Positions 27,547 through 39,057 of a stretch of 64,000 nt of DNA are shown piece by piece; positions within the stretch are counted from its first letter, which is position 1; the number at the start of each line of letters is the position of its first letter. This DNA is from Streptococcus sp. S1. GTDB taxonomy: Bacteria; Bacillota; Bacilli; Lactobacillales; Streptococcaceae. Location of the stretch: contig NZ_CP139418.1 in NCBI RefSeq assembly GCF_034137685.1, positions 1,205,001 to 1,269,000 on the forward strand, read 5' to 3'. Position numbers and translations under genes: made by a program. The notes under the pieces were generated by a model. That model made no database searches and was not told the origin of the DNA. It saw only the letters and a list, made by a program, of their open reading frames with translations.

Positions 27547-27852
27547 ATGATTAAAATTTTAGCTGCCTGTGGTGCAGGCGTTAACTCTAGCCACCAAATT
27601 AAGAGTGCGGTAGAAGAAGAGTTGTCAAACCGTGGTTATGATGTGCGTTGTGACGCTGTCATGGTCAAAGATGTCAATGAAGACTTGATTTCAGGTTATG
27701 ATATCTTTACTCCAATTGCTGCAACTGATTTGGGATTCGATCCTGGTATTCCAGTGGTAGAAGCAGGACCAATTTTATTCCGTATTCCAGCGATGAGTGC
27801 GCCAGTCTTTGATAACATCGAAGCTGCCATTAAAGAACATGGATTAAGTTAA
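27547..27852 (+). CDS. gatB: PTS EIIB component, galactitol/galactose type
   Basis: 101 residues. The phospho-Cys loop is KILAACGAGVNSSHQIK at the N-terminus (Cys at about 8), characteristic of galactitol EIIB. The start is the ATG at 27547 after GGAGGACATCC rather than the upstream in-frame ATG, which is itself part of the ribosome site. Confidence 0.9.
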   Translation: MIKILAACGAGVNSSHQIKSAVEEELSNRGYDVRCDAVMVKDVNEDLISGYDIFTPIAATDLGFDPGIPVVEAGPILFRIPAMSAPVFDNIEAAIKEHGLS

Positions 27853-27870
27853 TATTTTTTTAAAACAGTT

Positions 27871-27895
27871 TGTAAGCGTTATCCAATGATAAAAT
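27871..27895 (+). promoter_or_regulatory. cre site between gatB and gatC
   Basis: TGTAAGCGTTATCC (27871-27884) matches the CcpA consensus TGTAANCGNTNNCA at all fixed positions but the last. A TAAAAT (27890-27895) follows immediately, so it could block an internal promoter or act as a roadblock within the operon. Confidence 0.6.
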
Positions 27896-27950
27896 TGGAA
27901 ACACTTTATGCCGTAAATTACAAAAAAAATATAAATCGGGAGGATTTATT

Positions 27951-29426
27951 ATGAATGGCATTATCGATTTTGCCAATAAATTTTTCAAACCCATCCTAGA
28001 CATGGGTGCTCCGATCATCATGTTGATCGTCTTGACTTTATTGGCTCTCTTGTTTGGAGTGAAATTCTCTAAAGCCCTTGAAGGTGGTATTAAACTTGCC
28101 ATCGCCCTTACTGGTATCGGTGCCATCATCGGTATGTTGAATGGAGCTTTCTCAGCGTCTCTTGCAAAATTCGTTGAGAATACTGGTATTCAATTGAATA
28201 TCACTGACGTTGGTTGGGCACCTCTTGCGACCATCACTTGGGGGTCTGCCTGGACACTTTACTTCTTGTTGATTATGTTGATCGTCAACGTTATCATGCT
28301 TGCTATCAAGAAAACAGATACACTTGACGTCGATATCTTCGATATTTGGCACTTGTCTATCACTGGTCTTTTGATCAAATGGTATGCTGATAAAAATGGA
28401 GTTAGCGCAGGAGTTTCTCTCTTCGTTGCAACTGTAGCAGTAGTCCTAGTAGGGATTATGAAGATCATCAACTCAGACTTGATGAAACCAACATTTGATG
28501 ATCTTTTGAATGCACCAAGTTCATCACCTATGACTTCAACTCACATGAACTACATGATGAACCCAATCATCATGGTCTTGGATAAAATCTTTGACAAATT
28601 CTTCCCAGGTCTTGATAAATACGACTTCGACGCTGCTAAATTGAACAAGAAGATCGGTTTCTGGGGATCTAAATTCTTTATCGGTTTCCTTCTTGGTATC
28701 GTCATCGGTATCATGGGTACTCCACATCCAGTTGCTGGCGTGCAAGATGCTGACAAATGGGAATTGGTTATTAAAGGTTGGTTGAGCCTTGGTTTTACTG
28801 CCGGTGTCTGCTTGGAATTGTTCTCATTGATCGGTTCTTGGTTCATCGCAGCGGTAGAACCATTGTCACAAGGTATTACAAATGTTGCTACTAAACGTCT
28901 TCAAGGACGTAAATTCAACATCGGTTTGGACTGGCCATTTATCGCTGGTCGTGCTGAAATCTGGGCTTGTGCGAACGTACTTGCACCAATCATGTTGATT
29001 GAAGCTGTGCTTCTTTCTAAAGTCGGAAATGGTATCTTGCCACTTGCAGGTATCATCGCTATGGGTGTGACTCCAGCCTTGTTGGTTGTAACACGCGGTA
29101 AATTAATCCGTATGATCATCTTCGGAAGCCTTCTCTTGCCACTCTTCCTTCTTTCAGGAACATTGATTGCACCATTTGCAACTCAATTGGCTAAGAGTGT
29201 TGATGCCTTCCCTAAAGGGGTGGCTTCTACTCAATTGATCTCTCACTCAACTCTTGAAGGACCAGTTGAAAAATTGCTCGGTTGGACAATCGGTAACGCA
29301 ACAACTGGAGATATCAAAGCTATCCTTGGTGTAGTTGTCTTCTTGGCATTCTATATCGGAATCTTCGCTTGGTACAGAAAACAAATGATCAAACGTAACG
29401 AAGAATATGCTGCAAATGCAAAATAA
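27951..29426 (+). CDS. gatC: PTS EIIC component, galactitol/galactose type
   Basis: 491 residues, about ten hydrophobic segments; begins NGIIDFANKFFKPILDMGAP as galactitol-type EIIC proteins do. It forms the membrane channel of the GatABC permease. A terminator follows at 29451-29482, so lacABCD depend on their own promoter. Confidence 0.9.
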   Translation: MNGIIDFANKFFKPILDMGAPIIMLIVLTLLALLFGVKFSKALEGGIKLAIALTGIGAIIGMLNGAFSASLAKFVENTGIQLNITDVGWAPLATITWGSAWTLYFLLIMLIVNVIMLAIKKTDTLDVDIFDIWHLSITGLLIKWYADKNGVSAGVSLFVATVAVVLVGIMKIINSDLMKPTFDDLLNAPSSSPMTSTHMNYMMNPIIMVLDKIFDKFFPGLDKYDFDAAKLNKKIGFWGSKFFIGFLLGIVIGIMGTPHPVAGVQDADKWELVIKGWLSLGFTAGVCLELFSLIGSWFIAAVEPLSQGITNVATKRLQGRKFNIGLDWPFIAGRAEIWACANVLAPIMLIEAVLLSKVGNGILPLAGIIAMGVTPALLVVTRGKLIRMIIFGSLLLPLFLLSGTLIAPFATQLAKSVDAFPKGVASTQLISHSTLEGPVEKLLGWTIGNATTGDIKAILGVVVFLAFYIGIFAWYRKQMIKRNEEYAANAK

Positions 29427-29450
29427 TCGTCATATGTAGTTTGAAAACTG

Positions 29451-29482
29451 ACACCATATCTGTTGTGGATATGGTGTTTTTA
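29451..29482 (+). terminator. Rho-independent terminator after gatC
   Basis: ACACCATATC pairs with GATATGGTGT around a 7-base loop, followed by T's. Confidence 0.88.
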
Positions 29483-29498
29483 CTTTAAAAAATGTTCG

Positions 29499-29545
29499 AA
29501 AATAAACAATTAAATGTTGACTTTCGTTCAAAATAGGTGTAATAT
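29499..29545 (+). promoter_or_regulatory. lacABCD promoter with LacR-like operator
   Basis: TTGACT (29517-29522) and TAATAT (29540-29545) are 17 bases apart; TATAAT at 29543 is an alternative with a long spacer. AAAATAAACA (29499-29508), the complement of TGTTTATTTT, lies just upstream of the -35. Confidence 0.6.
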
Positions 29546-29627
29546 AATATCAAAAGTAAGAAAATGTTTCTTTGTGAAAATTTAACAACAGGGATATTTG
29601 CTGAAACGAACAAAAGGAGGACAGGAC

Positions 29628-30053
29628 ATGTCTATTGTAATTGGTGCAGATGCTGCAGGATTAAGATTAAAAGATCTCGTGAAAGAGTTTCTTGTAAAAG
29701 AAAACTTCGATGTTGTGGATGTAACTGCTGAAGGTCAAGATTTTGTAGATGTGACACTTGCAGTTGCGAGAGAAGTAAACAAAAACGATCAAAATCTTGG
29801 AATCGTAATTGATGCTTACGGAGCTGGTCCATTTATGGTTGCAACTAAAATCAAAGGAATGGTGGCAGCAGAAGTTTCAGATGAACGTTCTGCTTATATG
29901 ACACGTGGACACAACAATTCTCGAATGATTACCATGGGTGCTGAAATTGTTGGGGATGAATTGGCCAAGAACATTGCCAAAGGCTTCGTCAATGGTAAAT
30001 ACGACGGTGGTCGTCACCAAATCCGTGTCGATATGTTGAATAAGATGTGCTAA
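29628..30053 (+). CDS. lacA: Galactose-6-phosphate isomerase subunit LacA
   Basis: 141 residues, RpiB/LacAB sugar-isomerase fold: N-terminal [20 protein letters not shown] and the [14 protein letters not shown] block [19 protein letters not shown]. It forms a hetero-oligomer with LacB converting galactose-6-P to tagatose-6-P. ATG at 29628 after AAAGGAGG; the upstream frame extension is leader sequence. Confidence 0.96.
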   Translation: MSIVIGADAAGLRLKDLVKEFLVKENFDVVDVTAEGQDFVDVTLAVAREVNKNDQNLGIVIDAYGAGPFMVATKIKGMVAAEVSDERSAYMTRGHNNSRMITMGAEIVGDELAKNIAKGFVNGKYDGGRHQIRVDMLNKMC

Positions 30054-30069
30054 TGAGAGGAGAATTCAA

Positions 30070-30585
30070 ATGAGAATTGCAATTGGTTGTGATCACATTG
30101 TGACAAATGAAAAAATGGCTGTTTCTGATTTTTTGAAATCAAAAGGATATGAAGTGCTCGACTTTGGGACTTATGACCATACACGTACCCACTATCCAAT
30201 CTTTGGTAAAAAAGTCGGTGAAGCCGTAGCAAGTGGCCAAGCAGATCTTGGTGTTTGTATCTGTGGTACAGGTGTTGGGATCAACAATGCTGTTAACAAA
30301 GTACCTGGTATCCGTTCTGCTTTAGTACGGGACATGACAACTGCTCTTTATGCTAAAGAAGAATTGAACGCGAATGTGATCGGGTTTGGTGGTAAAATCA
30401 CTGGTGAATTGCTCATGTGCGATATCATTGAAGCATTCATCCACGCTGAATACAAACCAACTGAAGAAAATAAAAAATTGATTGCTAAGATCCAACATGT
30501 GGAAACCCATAATGCCCATCAAGCGGATGCTGATTTCTTTACAGAATTCCTTGAAAAATGGGACCGTGGTGAATACCACGACTAA
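30070..30585 (+). CDS. lacB: Galactose-6-phosphate isomerase subunit LacB
   Basis: 171 residues. It starts [20 protein letters not shown] and contains [20 protein letters not shown] with the Cys typical of RpiB-like active sites. Partner of LacA; 16 bases downstream of it. Confidence 0.97.
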   Translation: MRIAIGCDHIVTNEKMAVSDFLKSKGYEVLDFGTYDHTRTHYPIFGKKVGEAVASGQADLGVCICGTGVGINNAVNKVPGIRSALVRDMTTALYAKEELNANVIGFGGKITGELLMCDIIEAFIHAEYKPTEENKKLIAKIQHVETHNAHQADADFFTEFLEKWDRGEYHD

Positions 30586-30595
30586 GAGGTGACGT

Positions 30596-31525
30596 ATGAT
30601 ATTAACGGTCACGATGAACCCTTCGATTGATATCTCTTATCCTTTGGATGTGCTCCAGTTGGATACAGTCAATCGAGTGGCTGAGGTGAGTAAGACAGCC
30701 GGTGGGAAAGGTCTCAATGTTACCCGTGTACTTTCTGAGATCAAGGATCCAGTGGCAGCGACCGGCCTACTTGGTGGTCGAACAGGTCAATTCATTCTCG
30801 ATCATTTAGGAGAAGGAATAGAGGAACGTTTCTTTGAAATTGCTGGAGATACACGTAATTGTATCGCCATCCTTCACGAAGGCAAGCAAACAGAAATCTT
30901 AGAAAAAGGTCCAACCATTTCTGAGAAAGAAGGGAAAGACTTTCTCGACCATTATCGTCACTTGGTTGACCAAGTAGAGGTTGTTGCCATCTCTGGAAGT
31001 CTTCCTGCTGGTTTACCAGTGGACTACTATGCTAGCCTTGTCAAGATTGCAAGCGAAGCTGGGAAACCAGTCGTACTCGATTGCTCGGGAGCTTCTTTAG
31101 AAGCTGCCATTCAAGCAGCTGTCAAGCCTACGGTCATTAAACCAAACAATGAAGAATTATCACAGTTGTTAGGAAAAGAAGTGAGTAAGAATGTGGAAGA
31201 TTTAAAAGAAGTTCTTCAGGATTCTCTCTTTGATGGCATCGAATGGGTGATTGTCTCCCTTGGAGCAAATGGTGCTTTTGCGAAGCACGGCGATGTTTTC
31301 TATAAGGTAGATATTCCTAAGATTGATGTCGTCAATCCAGTCGGATCTGGTGATTCGACTGTTGCAGGGATTGCATCTGGTCTCTATCATCATGAGAGTG
31401 ACGCAGACTTGCTCAAGAAAGCAAATGTTCTTGGAATGTTAAATGCGCAAGAAGCACAAACAGGACATGTCAACATGGGGCACTATGATGCCTTGTATCA
31501 ACAATTAATCGTAAAAGAGGTATAA
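30596..31525 (+). CDS. lacC: Tagatose-6-phosphate kinase
   Basis: 309 residues, PfkB family: signature 1 [11 protein letters not shown] (about 38) and signature 2 [17 protein letters not shown] (about 246), with the catalytic Asp in GSGDS. It phosphorylates tagatose-6-P to the 1,6-bisphosphate. Confidence 0.96.
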   Translation: MILTVTMNPSIDISYPLDVLQLDTVNRVAEVSKTAGGKGLNVTRVLSEIKDPVAATGLLGGRTGQFILDHLGEGIEERFFEIAGDTRNCIAILHEGKQTEILEKGPTISEKEGKDFLDHYRHLVDQVEVVAISGSLPAGLPVDYYASLVKIASEAGKPVVLDCSGASLEAAIQAAVKPTVIKPNNEELSQLLGKEVSKNVEDLKEVLQDSLFDGIEWVIVSLGANGAFAKHGDVFYKVDIPKIDVVNPVGSGDSTVAGIASGLYHHESDADLLKKANVLGMLNAQEAQTGHVNMGHYDALYQQLIVKEV

Positions 31526-31526
31526 A

Positions 31527-32507
31527 ATGGTATTAACAGAACAAAAACGCAACTATTTGGAACGTCTTAGTACAAAAGACGGTGTTATTTCAGCTTTGGC
31601 CTTCGACCAACGTGGGGCTTTGAAACGCTTGATGGCCAAATACCAAGACACTGAGCCAACTGTAGCACAAATGGAAGAATTAAAAGTCCTTGTAGCTGAT
31701 GAATTGACAAAATATGCTTCATCTATGTTATTGGACCCAGAATATGGTCTACCTGCTACAAAAGCCTTGGACAAAGATGCTGGTCTCTTACTTGCCTATG
31801 AAAAAACAGGTTACGATACATCAAGCACCAAGCGCTTGCCAGACTGCTTGAACCTTTGGTCAGCAAAACGCATCAAAGAACAAGGCGCAGATGCTGTGAA
31901 ATTCTTGCTCTACTATGATGTAGACAGTGCAGATGAACTCAACCAAGAAAAACAAGCTTATATCGAACGCATCGGTTCTGAATGCGCTGCTGAAGATATT
32001 CCATTCTTCCTTGAAATCTTGGCTTATGATGAAGGAATTGCAGATGCAACCTCTGCTGAATATGCGAAAGTGAAACCTCGTAAGGTGATTGAGGCTATGA
32101 AAGTCTTTTCAGATCCTCGTTTCAATATCGATGTCTTGAAAGTGGAAGTTCCAGTTAATGTGAACTTCGTGGAAGGATTTGGAGAAGGAGAAGTTGTCTA
32201 TAGTCGTGAAGAAGCAGCTGCTTTCTTCAAAGAACAAGAAGAAGCAACCAACCTTCCATACATCTACCTCAGTGCAGGTGTATCTGCAAAACTCTTCCAA
32301 GAAACCTTGGAATTTGCTCATGCATCTGGTGCAAACTTCAACGGCGTTCTTTGTGGACGTGCGACATGGGCAGGTTCAGTAGAAGCTTACATCAAAGATG
32401 GAGAAGCAGCTGCTCGTGAATGGCTTCGTACAGAAGGGCGTCAAAATATTGAAGAATTGAACGCAGTCTTGGATAAAGTAGCAACACCTTGGACAGAACG
32501 CGTATAA
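31527..32507 (+). CDS. lacD: Tagatose 1,6-diphosphate aldolase
   Basis: 326 residues, class I (Schiff-base) aldolase of the LacD family; [15 protein letters not shown] near residue 25 and the Lys-containing [16 protein letters not shown] near 203 are typical. It splits tagatose-1,6-bisphosphate to triose phosphates. The start is one base after the lacC stop. In some streptococci LacD paralogs also regulate; nothing here tells. Confidence 0.97.
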   Translation: MVLTEQKRNYLERLSTKDGVISALAFDQRGALKRLMAKYQDTEPTVAQMEELKVLVADELTKYASSMLLDPEYGLPATKALDKDAGLLLAYEKTGYDTSSTKRLPDCLNLWSAKRIKEQGADAVKFLLYYDVDSADELNQEKQAYIERIGSECAAEDIPFFLEILAYDEGIADATSAEYAKVKPRKVIEAMKVFSDPRFNIDVLKVEVPVNVNFVEGFGEGEVVYSREEAAAFFKEQEEATNLPYIYLSAGVSAKLFQETLEFAHASGANFNGVLCGRATWAGSVEAYIKDGEAAAREWLRTEGRQNIEELNAVLDKVATPWTERV

Positions 32508-32542
32508 GATTCAAATGAAGATTGCCTCCTAAAGCAACAGTT

Positions 32543-32722
32543 AGAGAGTGGGACAGAAATCGGTCATTCGTTAGAATTCGATTTCGTTGTCCCACCTCCG
32601 CACAGTTGAGTAGGGCTGTAAAAGCTGATGAAATCAGCGTAGTAGAGCCCACTCAACCACTGCGTCTTGCTCGACAATCCAAAGATGATTGAGAGGCTAG
32701 GACTTTTGTCCCAGCCTCTTCA
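32543..32722 (+). repeat. MITE-like repeat, copy 3
   Basis: Same orientation and sequence as copy 1, with TCATT in place of TAATT near the left end and GTCCCAGCCTC at the right. It lies between lacD and the lacT leader, where its hairpins probably terminate the lacABCD transcript. The stretch 32508-32958 between genes holds this repeat plus the lacT regulatory leader. Confidence 0.85.
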
Positions 32723-32736
32723 TTATTTCAAGGTCT

Positions 32737-32811
32737 TGTTTATTTTTTATAAAAAAATGTTTAAAAATTTTCGCTGTAAGGGTTTACAAAACAAAAAGTT
32801 TATGATAAAAT
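32737..32811 (+). promoter_or_regulatory. lacTFEG promoter with cre and LacR-like operator
   Basis: -35 TTTACA (32783-32788) and -10 TAAAAT (32806-32811), 17-base spacer. The -35 overlaps a near-palindromic cre-like TGTAAGGGTTTACA (32775-32788; one core mismatch). The LacR-like 10-mer TGTTTATTTT is at 32737-32746. Confidence 0.65.
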
Positions 32812-32834
32812 AAGTTTATAAGTTGAATAGCAGT

Positions 32835-32927
32835 GAGCGTTACTAAGTTAGATTAGGCGTGACCACAAGTAGACTGAACAATTAGTGTAGGCTAGTTTTT
32901 TCGGTTGCTTCGTGGTCATTTTTATTT
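32835..32927 (+). promoter_or_regulatory. LacT antiterminator (RAT) and overlapping terminator
   Basis: A BglG-type RNA target (32835-32864), containing GCGTTACT and ending GGCGTGACC, overlaps the 5' arm of a terminator stem: GACCAC-AAG (32861-32869) pairs with CTT-C-GTGGTC (about 32908-32917), followed by ATTTTTATTT. LacT binding would stabilise the RAT and prevent termination, the classical mechanism for lac genes in lactic bacteria. Confidence 0.75.
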
Positions 32928-32958
32928 GCTTTTAACAAATTTTACAAAGGAGAGCCTC

Positions 32959-33792
32959 ATGTATCGTATTATCCATCCAATGAACAATAATGTTGCTTTG
33001 GTTCAAAATGAACTACAACAAGAGTTGATTGTTATTGGGAGTGGGATTGCTTTTGGGAAAAAGAAAAATGATCTAGTAGCTGATGATAAGGTCGAAAAAG
33101 TATTTCGTTTAAACACGGATGAGTCAAGAGAAAACTTTATGGCCCTTCTAAAGAATGTTCCTCTTGATTTCATTACAACCACTTATGAAGTGATTGATAC
33201 CTTGTCTAAGAAATATGCCTATCCTGTTCAAGAATATATCTATGTGACATTAACAGATCACATCTTTTGTTCTTACCAGGCAGTTCAACAGGGAAGATAT
33301 AAATACAGTGACCTTCCTGATGTGTCTGCTATGCATCCGATTCCCTATAAAATCGCAAAAGAAGCGATTGAGATCTTTCGAAAGCGGCTCTTGGATCAAT
33401 TTCCTGACGATGAAGTGAATCGCATCGCTTATCATTTCATTAATGCACAAGGGGAAATGATTCATGAGCAAGATCCAGATGTTCAGGACCGACAAGTTAT
33501 TTTGAAAGCTGTAGAAGAAAAACTAGCTCAAAATGGATTGAAACGGAAAGAAGAAAACAGTCATTTCTATGATCGCTTTATGATCCATCTCAATTATTTC
33601 CTAGATTCGCTAGATAAGGGAAGAGAAGATCCAGAAGGTTTGAGCGAGATGGAACAACTGATTCAGCTAAGTTATCCAAAGGCTTATGAGATTAGTCATC
33701 AAATCTACCAAACCATCGCTGAACAGACAGGAGCCAAGATATCTCCTAATGAAAAAGTCTATTTAGCCCTTCATATTCAACGTCTATTATAA
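32959..33792 (+). CDS. lacT: BglG-family transcription antiterminator LacT
   Basis: 277 residues: RNA-binding CAT domain at the N-terminus (YRIIHPMNNNVALVQNE to about residue 55) and two PRD domains (about 65-170 and 172-277) whose His residues are PTS-phosphorylated. It acts on the RAT in its own leader. The ATG at 32959 follows AAAGGAGAG; the longer frame begins inside the terminator. Confidence 0.94.
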   Translation: MYRIIHPMNNNVALVQNELQQELIVIGSGIAFGKKKNDLVADDKVEKVFRLNTDESRENFMALLKNVPLDFITTTYEVIDTLSKKYAYPVQEYIYVTLTDHIFCSYQAVQQGRYKYSDLPDVSAMHPIPYKIAKEAIEIFRKRLLDQFPDDEVNRIAYHFINAQGEMIHEQDPDVQDRQVILKAVEEKLAQNGLKRKEENSHFYDRFMIHLNYFLDSLDKGREDPEGLSEMEQLIQLSYPKAYEISHQIYQTIAEQTGAKISPNEKVYLALHIQRLL

Positions 33793-33826
33793 AAATTTTC
33801 AAAAGGTATCATAAGGAGGAACCAAC

Positions 33827-34144
33827 ATGAATAAAGAAGAAGTCCAATTACTTGGCTTTGAAATTGTCGCTTATGCCGGTGACGCTCGATCAAAATTAGT
33901 GGAAGCCTTAAAAGCTGCTGAAAATGGTGATTTTGCTAAAGCAGAATCCTTAGTAGAAGAAGCGGGGTCTTGTATCGCTGAGGCTCACAAATCTCAAACG
34001 ACCATGCTAGCGCATGAAGCAGCAGGAGAAGAAATCCCCTATAGCATTACCATGATGCATGGTCAAGACCATCTCATGACAACGATCCTATTAAAAGACG
34101 TGATTCACCATCTGATTGAACTATATAAAAGAGGAGCGAAATAA
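33827..34144 (+). CDS. lacF: PTS lactose-specific EIIA component
   Basis: 105 residues, all-helical EIIA-Lac. The phospho-His region is [10 protein letters not shown] (about residue 76-85). It hands phosphate to the EIIB domain of LacE. The stop overlaps the lacE start by one base. Confidence 0.96.
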   Translation: MNKEEVQLLGFEIVAYAGDARSKLVEALKAAENGDFAKAESLVEEAGSCIAEAHKSQTTMLAHEAAGEEIPYSITMMHGQDHLMTTILLKDVIHHLIELYKRGAK

Positions 34145-35847
34145 TGAATAAACTGATTGAACTGATTGAAAAAGGGAAACCTTTCTTTGAAAAGATTTCT
34201 CGAAACAAATATTTGCGAGCGATTCGGGATGGCTTTATTGCAGGGATGCCTGTTATCCTTTTCTCATCTATCTTCATCCTAATTGCGTATGTACCAAACG
34301 CTTGGGGATTCCATTGGTCTAAAGATATTGAAACTTTCTTGATGACTCCATATAGCTATTCTATGGGCATCTTGGCCTTCTTCGTTGGTGGTACAACGGC
34401 TAAGGCTTTGACTGATTCAATGAACCGCGACCTTCCAGCAACTAACCAAATCAACTTCATTTCTACAATGTTGGCTTCTATGGTTGGCTTCTTGCTCATG
34501 GCTGCCGAACCTGCTAAAGAAGGTGGATTCTTAACAGCCTTCATGGGTACAAAAGGTCTGTTGACAGCCTTCATTGCTGCATTCATTACTGTTAATGTTT
34601 ACAAAGTCTGTGTGAAAAACAATGTGACCATCCGCATGCCGGACGAGGTTCCACCAAATATTTCACAAGTATTTAAAGACTTGATTCCATTTACATTATC
34701 AGTTGTACTCTTGTACGCACTTGAATTAGTTGTTAAAGCAAGCCTTCATGTAACGGTTGCTGAATCAATCGGTACCCTTCTTGCTCCACTATTCTCAGCT
34801 GCTGACGGTTACCTTGGAATTACAATTATCTTTGGTGCTTATGCCTTCTTCTGGTTTGTAGGTATCCATGGTCCTTCAATTGTTGAGCCAGCTATCGCAG
34901 CGATTACTTATGCAAATGCTGAAGTAAACTTGAAATTGATTCAACAAGGAATGCACGCAGATAAGATTCTTACTTCAGGTACTCAAATGTTTATTGTTAC
35001 TTTGGGTGGTACTGGTGCGACTCTTGTTGTTCCATTTATGTTCATGTGGTTAACGAAATCAAAACGTAACCGTGCAATTGGACGTGCATCTGTAGTCCCA
35101 ACATTCTTTGGTGTTAACGAACCAATCTTGTTCGGTGCTCCATTGGTATTGAACCCAATCTTCTTCATTCCATTTATCTTTGCTCCAATTGCAAACGTTT
35201 GGATTTTCAAATTCTTTATCGATACACTTGGAATGAACTCATTTACTGCTAACCTACCATGGACAACTCCAGCCCCACTTGGTCTAGTTCTTGGTACTAA
35301 CTTCCAATTTCTATCATTTGTTCTTGCCGCATTACTTATCGTAGTGGACGTAGTTATTTACTACCCATTCCTTAAAGTTTATGATGAACAAATTCTTGAA
35401 GAAGAACGTTCTGGTAAATCTAATGATGAATTGAAAGAAAAAGTAGCTGCAAACTTCAATACAGCGAAAGCTGATGCTGTTCTTGAAAAAGCTGGTGTTG
35501 AAAATGAACCAGCTCAAAACAATATCACAAAAGAAACAAACGTATTGGTTCTTTGTGCAGGTGGTGGTACAAGTGGTCTTCTTGCAAATGCTTTGAATAA
35601 AGCTGCTAAAGAATACAATGTTCCTGTAAAGGCCGCTGCTGGTGGTTACGGTGCTCACCGTGAAATGTTGCCAGAATTTGACCTTGTTATCCTTGCTCCT
35701 CAAGTAGCTTCAAACTATGAAGATATGAAGGCTGAAACAGATAAACTTGGAATCAAATTGGCTAAGACAGAAGGAGCTCAATACATAAAATTGACCCGCG
35801 ATGGACAAGGTGCCCTTGCATTTGTTCAAGCGCAGTTTGAAGAATAA
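34144..35847 (+). CDS. lacE: PTS lactose-specific EIICB component
   Basis: 567 residues: EIIC channel (about 1-440; hydrophobic segments, substrate-pocket block [16 protein letters not shown]) fused to EIIB (about 462-567), whose phospho-Cys is in [14 protein letters not shown]. It imports lactose as lactose-6-P for LacG. Confidence 0.96.
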   Translation: MNKLIELIEKGKPFFEKISRNKYLRAIRDGFIAGMPVILFSSIFILIAYVPNAWGFHWSKDIETFLMTPYSYSMGILAFFVGGTTAKALTDSMNRDLPATNQINFISTMLASMVGFLLMAAEPAKEGGFLTAFMGTKGLLTAFIAAFITVNVYKVCVKNNVTIRMPDEVPPNISQVFKDLIPFTLSVVLLYALELVVKASLHVTVAESIGTLLAPLFSAADGYLGITIIFGAYAFFWFVGIHGPSIVEPAIAAITYANAEVNLKLIQQGMHADKILTSGTQMFIVTLGGTGATLVVPFMFMWLTKSKRNRAIGRASVVPTFFGVNEPILFGAPLVLNPIFFIPFIFAPIANVWIFKFFIDTLGMNSFTANLPWTTPAPLGLVLGTNFQFLSFVLAALLIVVDVVIYYPFLKVYDEQILEEERSGKSNDELKEKVAANFNTAKADAVLEKAGVENEPAQNNITKETNVLVLCAGGGTSGLLANALNKAAKEYNVPVKAAAGGYGAHREMLPEFDLVILAPQVASNYEDMKAETDKLGIKLAKTEGAQYIKLTRDGQGALAFVQAQFEE

Positions 35848-35910
35848 GAACGAATAAGTGAGATGGAGATGGATGGCTCACTAACTCCTCTCCTCTCACT
35901 TTTCCTTTGA

Positions 35911-37341
<1,431 letters not shown>

Positions 37342-37541
37342 GTATAAGAGGCTGGGACAAAAGTCCTAGCCTCTCAATTATTTTTGGATTGTCGAGCAAG
37401 ACGCAATGGTTGAGTGGTCTCTACTACGCTGATTTCATCAGCTTTTACAGCCCTACTCAACTGTGCGGAGGTGGGACGACGAAATCGAATTCTAACGAAT
37501 TACCGATTTCTGTACTGACCCCAAAAAGTTAGACAATGAAT

Positions 37542-38446
37542 TTACACAAAGGATTTAGTTCTGTATTGCACAGGACTGAGTCCTTTTAGTTTGACCTTAA
37601 TTCGTTTATTGTTGTAATAATCAATGTAGTCTACAATAGCTTGTTCTAATTGCTCAAGTGACTGAAACGTCTTCTCATACCCATAAAACATTTCGGACTT
37701 AAGAATGCCAAAGAAGGATTCCATCATGCCGTTGTCTGGGCTGTTACCCTTACGTGACATGGACGGTTGAATTCCTTTATCCTCTAAAAAACGATGATAA
37801 TACTGGTGTTGATACTGCCATCCTTGATCACTATGGAGAATTGTATTTGTGTAATGATTCTCAGTAAAGGCCTGGTCTAACATAGCTTTCACTTGTTCTA
37901 AATTTGGCGACGTCGAAAGATTATAAGCGACGATTTCACTGTTAAAACCATCTAATACTGGTGATAAGTAGAGTTTTTGAGTGCTTGCTGGAATGGCAAA
38001 TTCTGTCACATCTGTGTAGCACTTTTCCATTGGTTTTGAAGCTTCAAACTGGCGTTGAATAAGGTTGTCGGCTTTCTTACCAATATCTCCTTTGTGAGAA
38101 GAATACTTTCGCTTCTGCCGGATTCTAGCTTGTAAATTGAGGACATTCATCAACCGCTGAACCCTCTTATGATTGACCAAAAAGCCACGATTTCTTAATT
38201 CTAAATGTATCCGACGATAACCATAATTTCCCTTGTGTTCAGTAAAAATAGATTGGATTTCAGCTTTAAGCCCTTGATCCTTATCTGGTTTGTCTAGCTG
38301 TTTCAAATGATAATAGTAGGTCGAACGAGCGAGTTTAATGGCCTTTAGAAGAATATCTAACGAAAACTCAGTGATTAATTCTTGAACAATTTCTGTCTTT
38401 CTTCTTTCTCTTTTTCCTCCTTCAATCGGAGTTCTCTCAACTTTTT
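37542..38446 (-). CDS. IS3-family transposase OrfB (by -1 frameshift from OrfA)
   Basis: DDE integrase-core transposase. It has an HTH_21-like region ([19 protein letters not shown]) and catalytic Asp in YTDVTEF, Asp in [10 protein letters not shown] and Glu in [12 protein letters not shown]. The frame is open upstream of the first in-frame TTG (38306), back to the slippery A-AAA-AAG in orfA (plus-strand 38441-38447). After a -1 shift there, translation reads [15 protein letters not shown] and runs into OrfB, giving the OrfAB fusion usual in this family. As a free protein it would start near 38306. Confidence 0.85.
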
Positions 38447-38890
38447 TAGAACAGCATTCTCCGCTCTCAGGTATTCATTTTCTGCTTGAAGACGCTCTAA
38501 CTCAGTCATCTCTTCAGGTTTCTTCTTTGGCTTACGTCCCATTTTAGGTATCCTTCCTCTTGTTTTCTCAACAATAGTATACCCATTTTTCTTGTATTGT
38601 GCCAGCCAATTTGGAAGCATTCCTTGGTTTGGGAGAGCATAATCAAGGCTTACACTTCTTTGTGAACGACCTTCAAGTAAGACTTTATCAATGATTTCTC
38701 GTTTTAGTTCAGGAGAATAGTAACAATTCTTTCCTTTTTTTACGATTTCTATTCCATAACGATCAATCAATTTAATCATGTACTGAAGATTAGAAATCTT
38801 TATCCCAAATTGATTTGAAAGTCGCCTAAAACTCTCTCCTTGCTTTCTTGATTCATATATTTGAACTTTATCTTCAAAAGTTAATTTCAT
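38375..38890 (-). CDS. IS3-family transposase OrfA
   Basis: 171 residues. Helix-turn-helix segments at the N-terminus ([20 protein letters not shown]) and a leucine-zipper-like C-terminus ([20 protein letters not shown]). It binds the IS ends and alone limits transposition; the slippery A6G near its 3' end allows production of the OrfAB transposase. Confidence 0.92.
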   Translation of the reverse strand: MKLTFEDKVQIYESRKQGESFRRLSNQFGIKISNLQYMIKLIDRYGIEIVKKGKNCYYSPELKREIIDKVLLEGRSQRSVSLDYALPNQGMLPNWLAQYKKNGYTIVEKTRGRIPKMGRKPKKKPEEMTELERLQAENEYLRAENAVLKKLRELRLKEEKEKEERQKLFKN

Positions 38891-39057
38891 AATAAAAGCA
38901 CCCCAAAAATTAGATTTTTCTGTCTAACTTTTAGGGTGCAGTTCATTCTGTCCCACTCTCTTTTTTATTTTACTAGAAGAGGGTCTCTTAAACGCATCTC
39001 TTCTTTCAGCCCCTAATTTATGGTATAATAGATTGATACTGTAATAAGGAAAATAGA

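Larger units (their letters stand above)
37511..38945 (-). mobile_element. IS3-family (IS150-group-like) insertion sequence
   Basis: 1435 bp with ends 5'-TG...CA-3'. The left end reads TGTACTGACCCCAAAAAG and the right end inward TGAACTGCACCCTAAAAG, both followed by TTAGACA. A 3-bp target duplication TTC flanks it (37508-37510, 38946-38948). It carries overlapping orfA and orfB with a slippery A6G. Both reading frames look intact, so it may be active. Confidence 0.92.
37347..38968 (-). repeat. MITE-like repeat, copy 4, split by an IS
   Basis: Same orientation as copy 2. The element runs from 37347 to 37510, is interrupted by the IS (37511-38945), and resumes at 38946 with TTCTGTCCCACTCTC. Removing the IS and one copy of the TTC duplication restores an element matching the other three. 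Confidence 0.85.

Noticed and set aside
29632..29832. Minus-strand open frame inside lacA rich in Leu and Gln
   Set aside because: Antisense shadow of a well-supported gene. No ribosome site, and the composition reflects the complementary codons.
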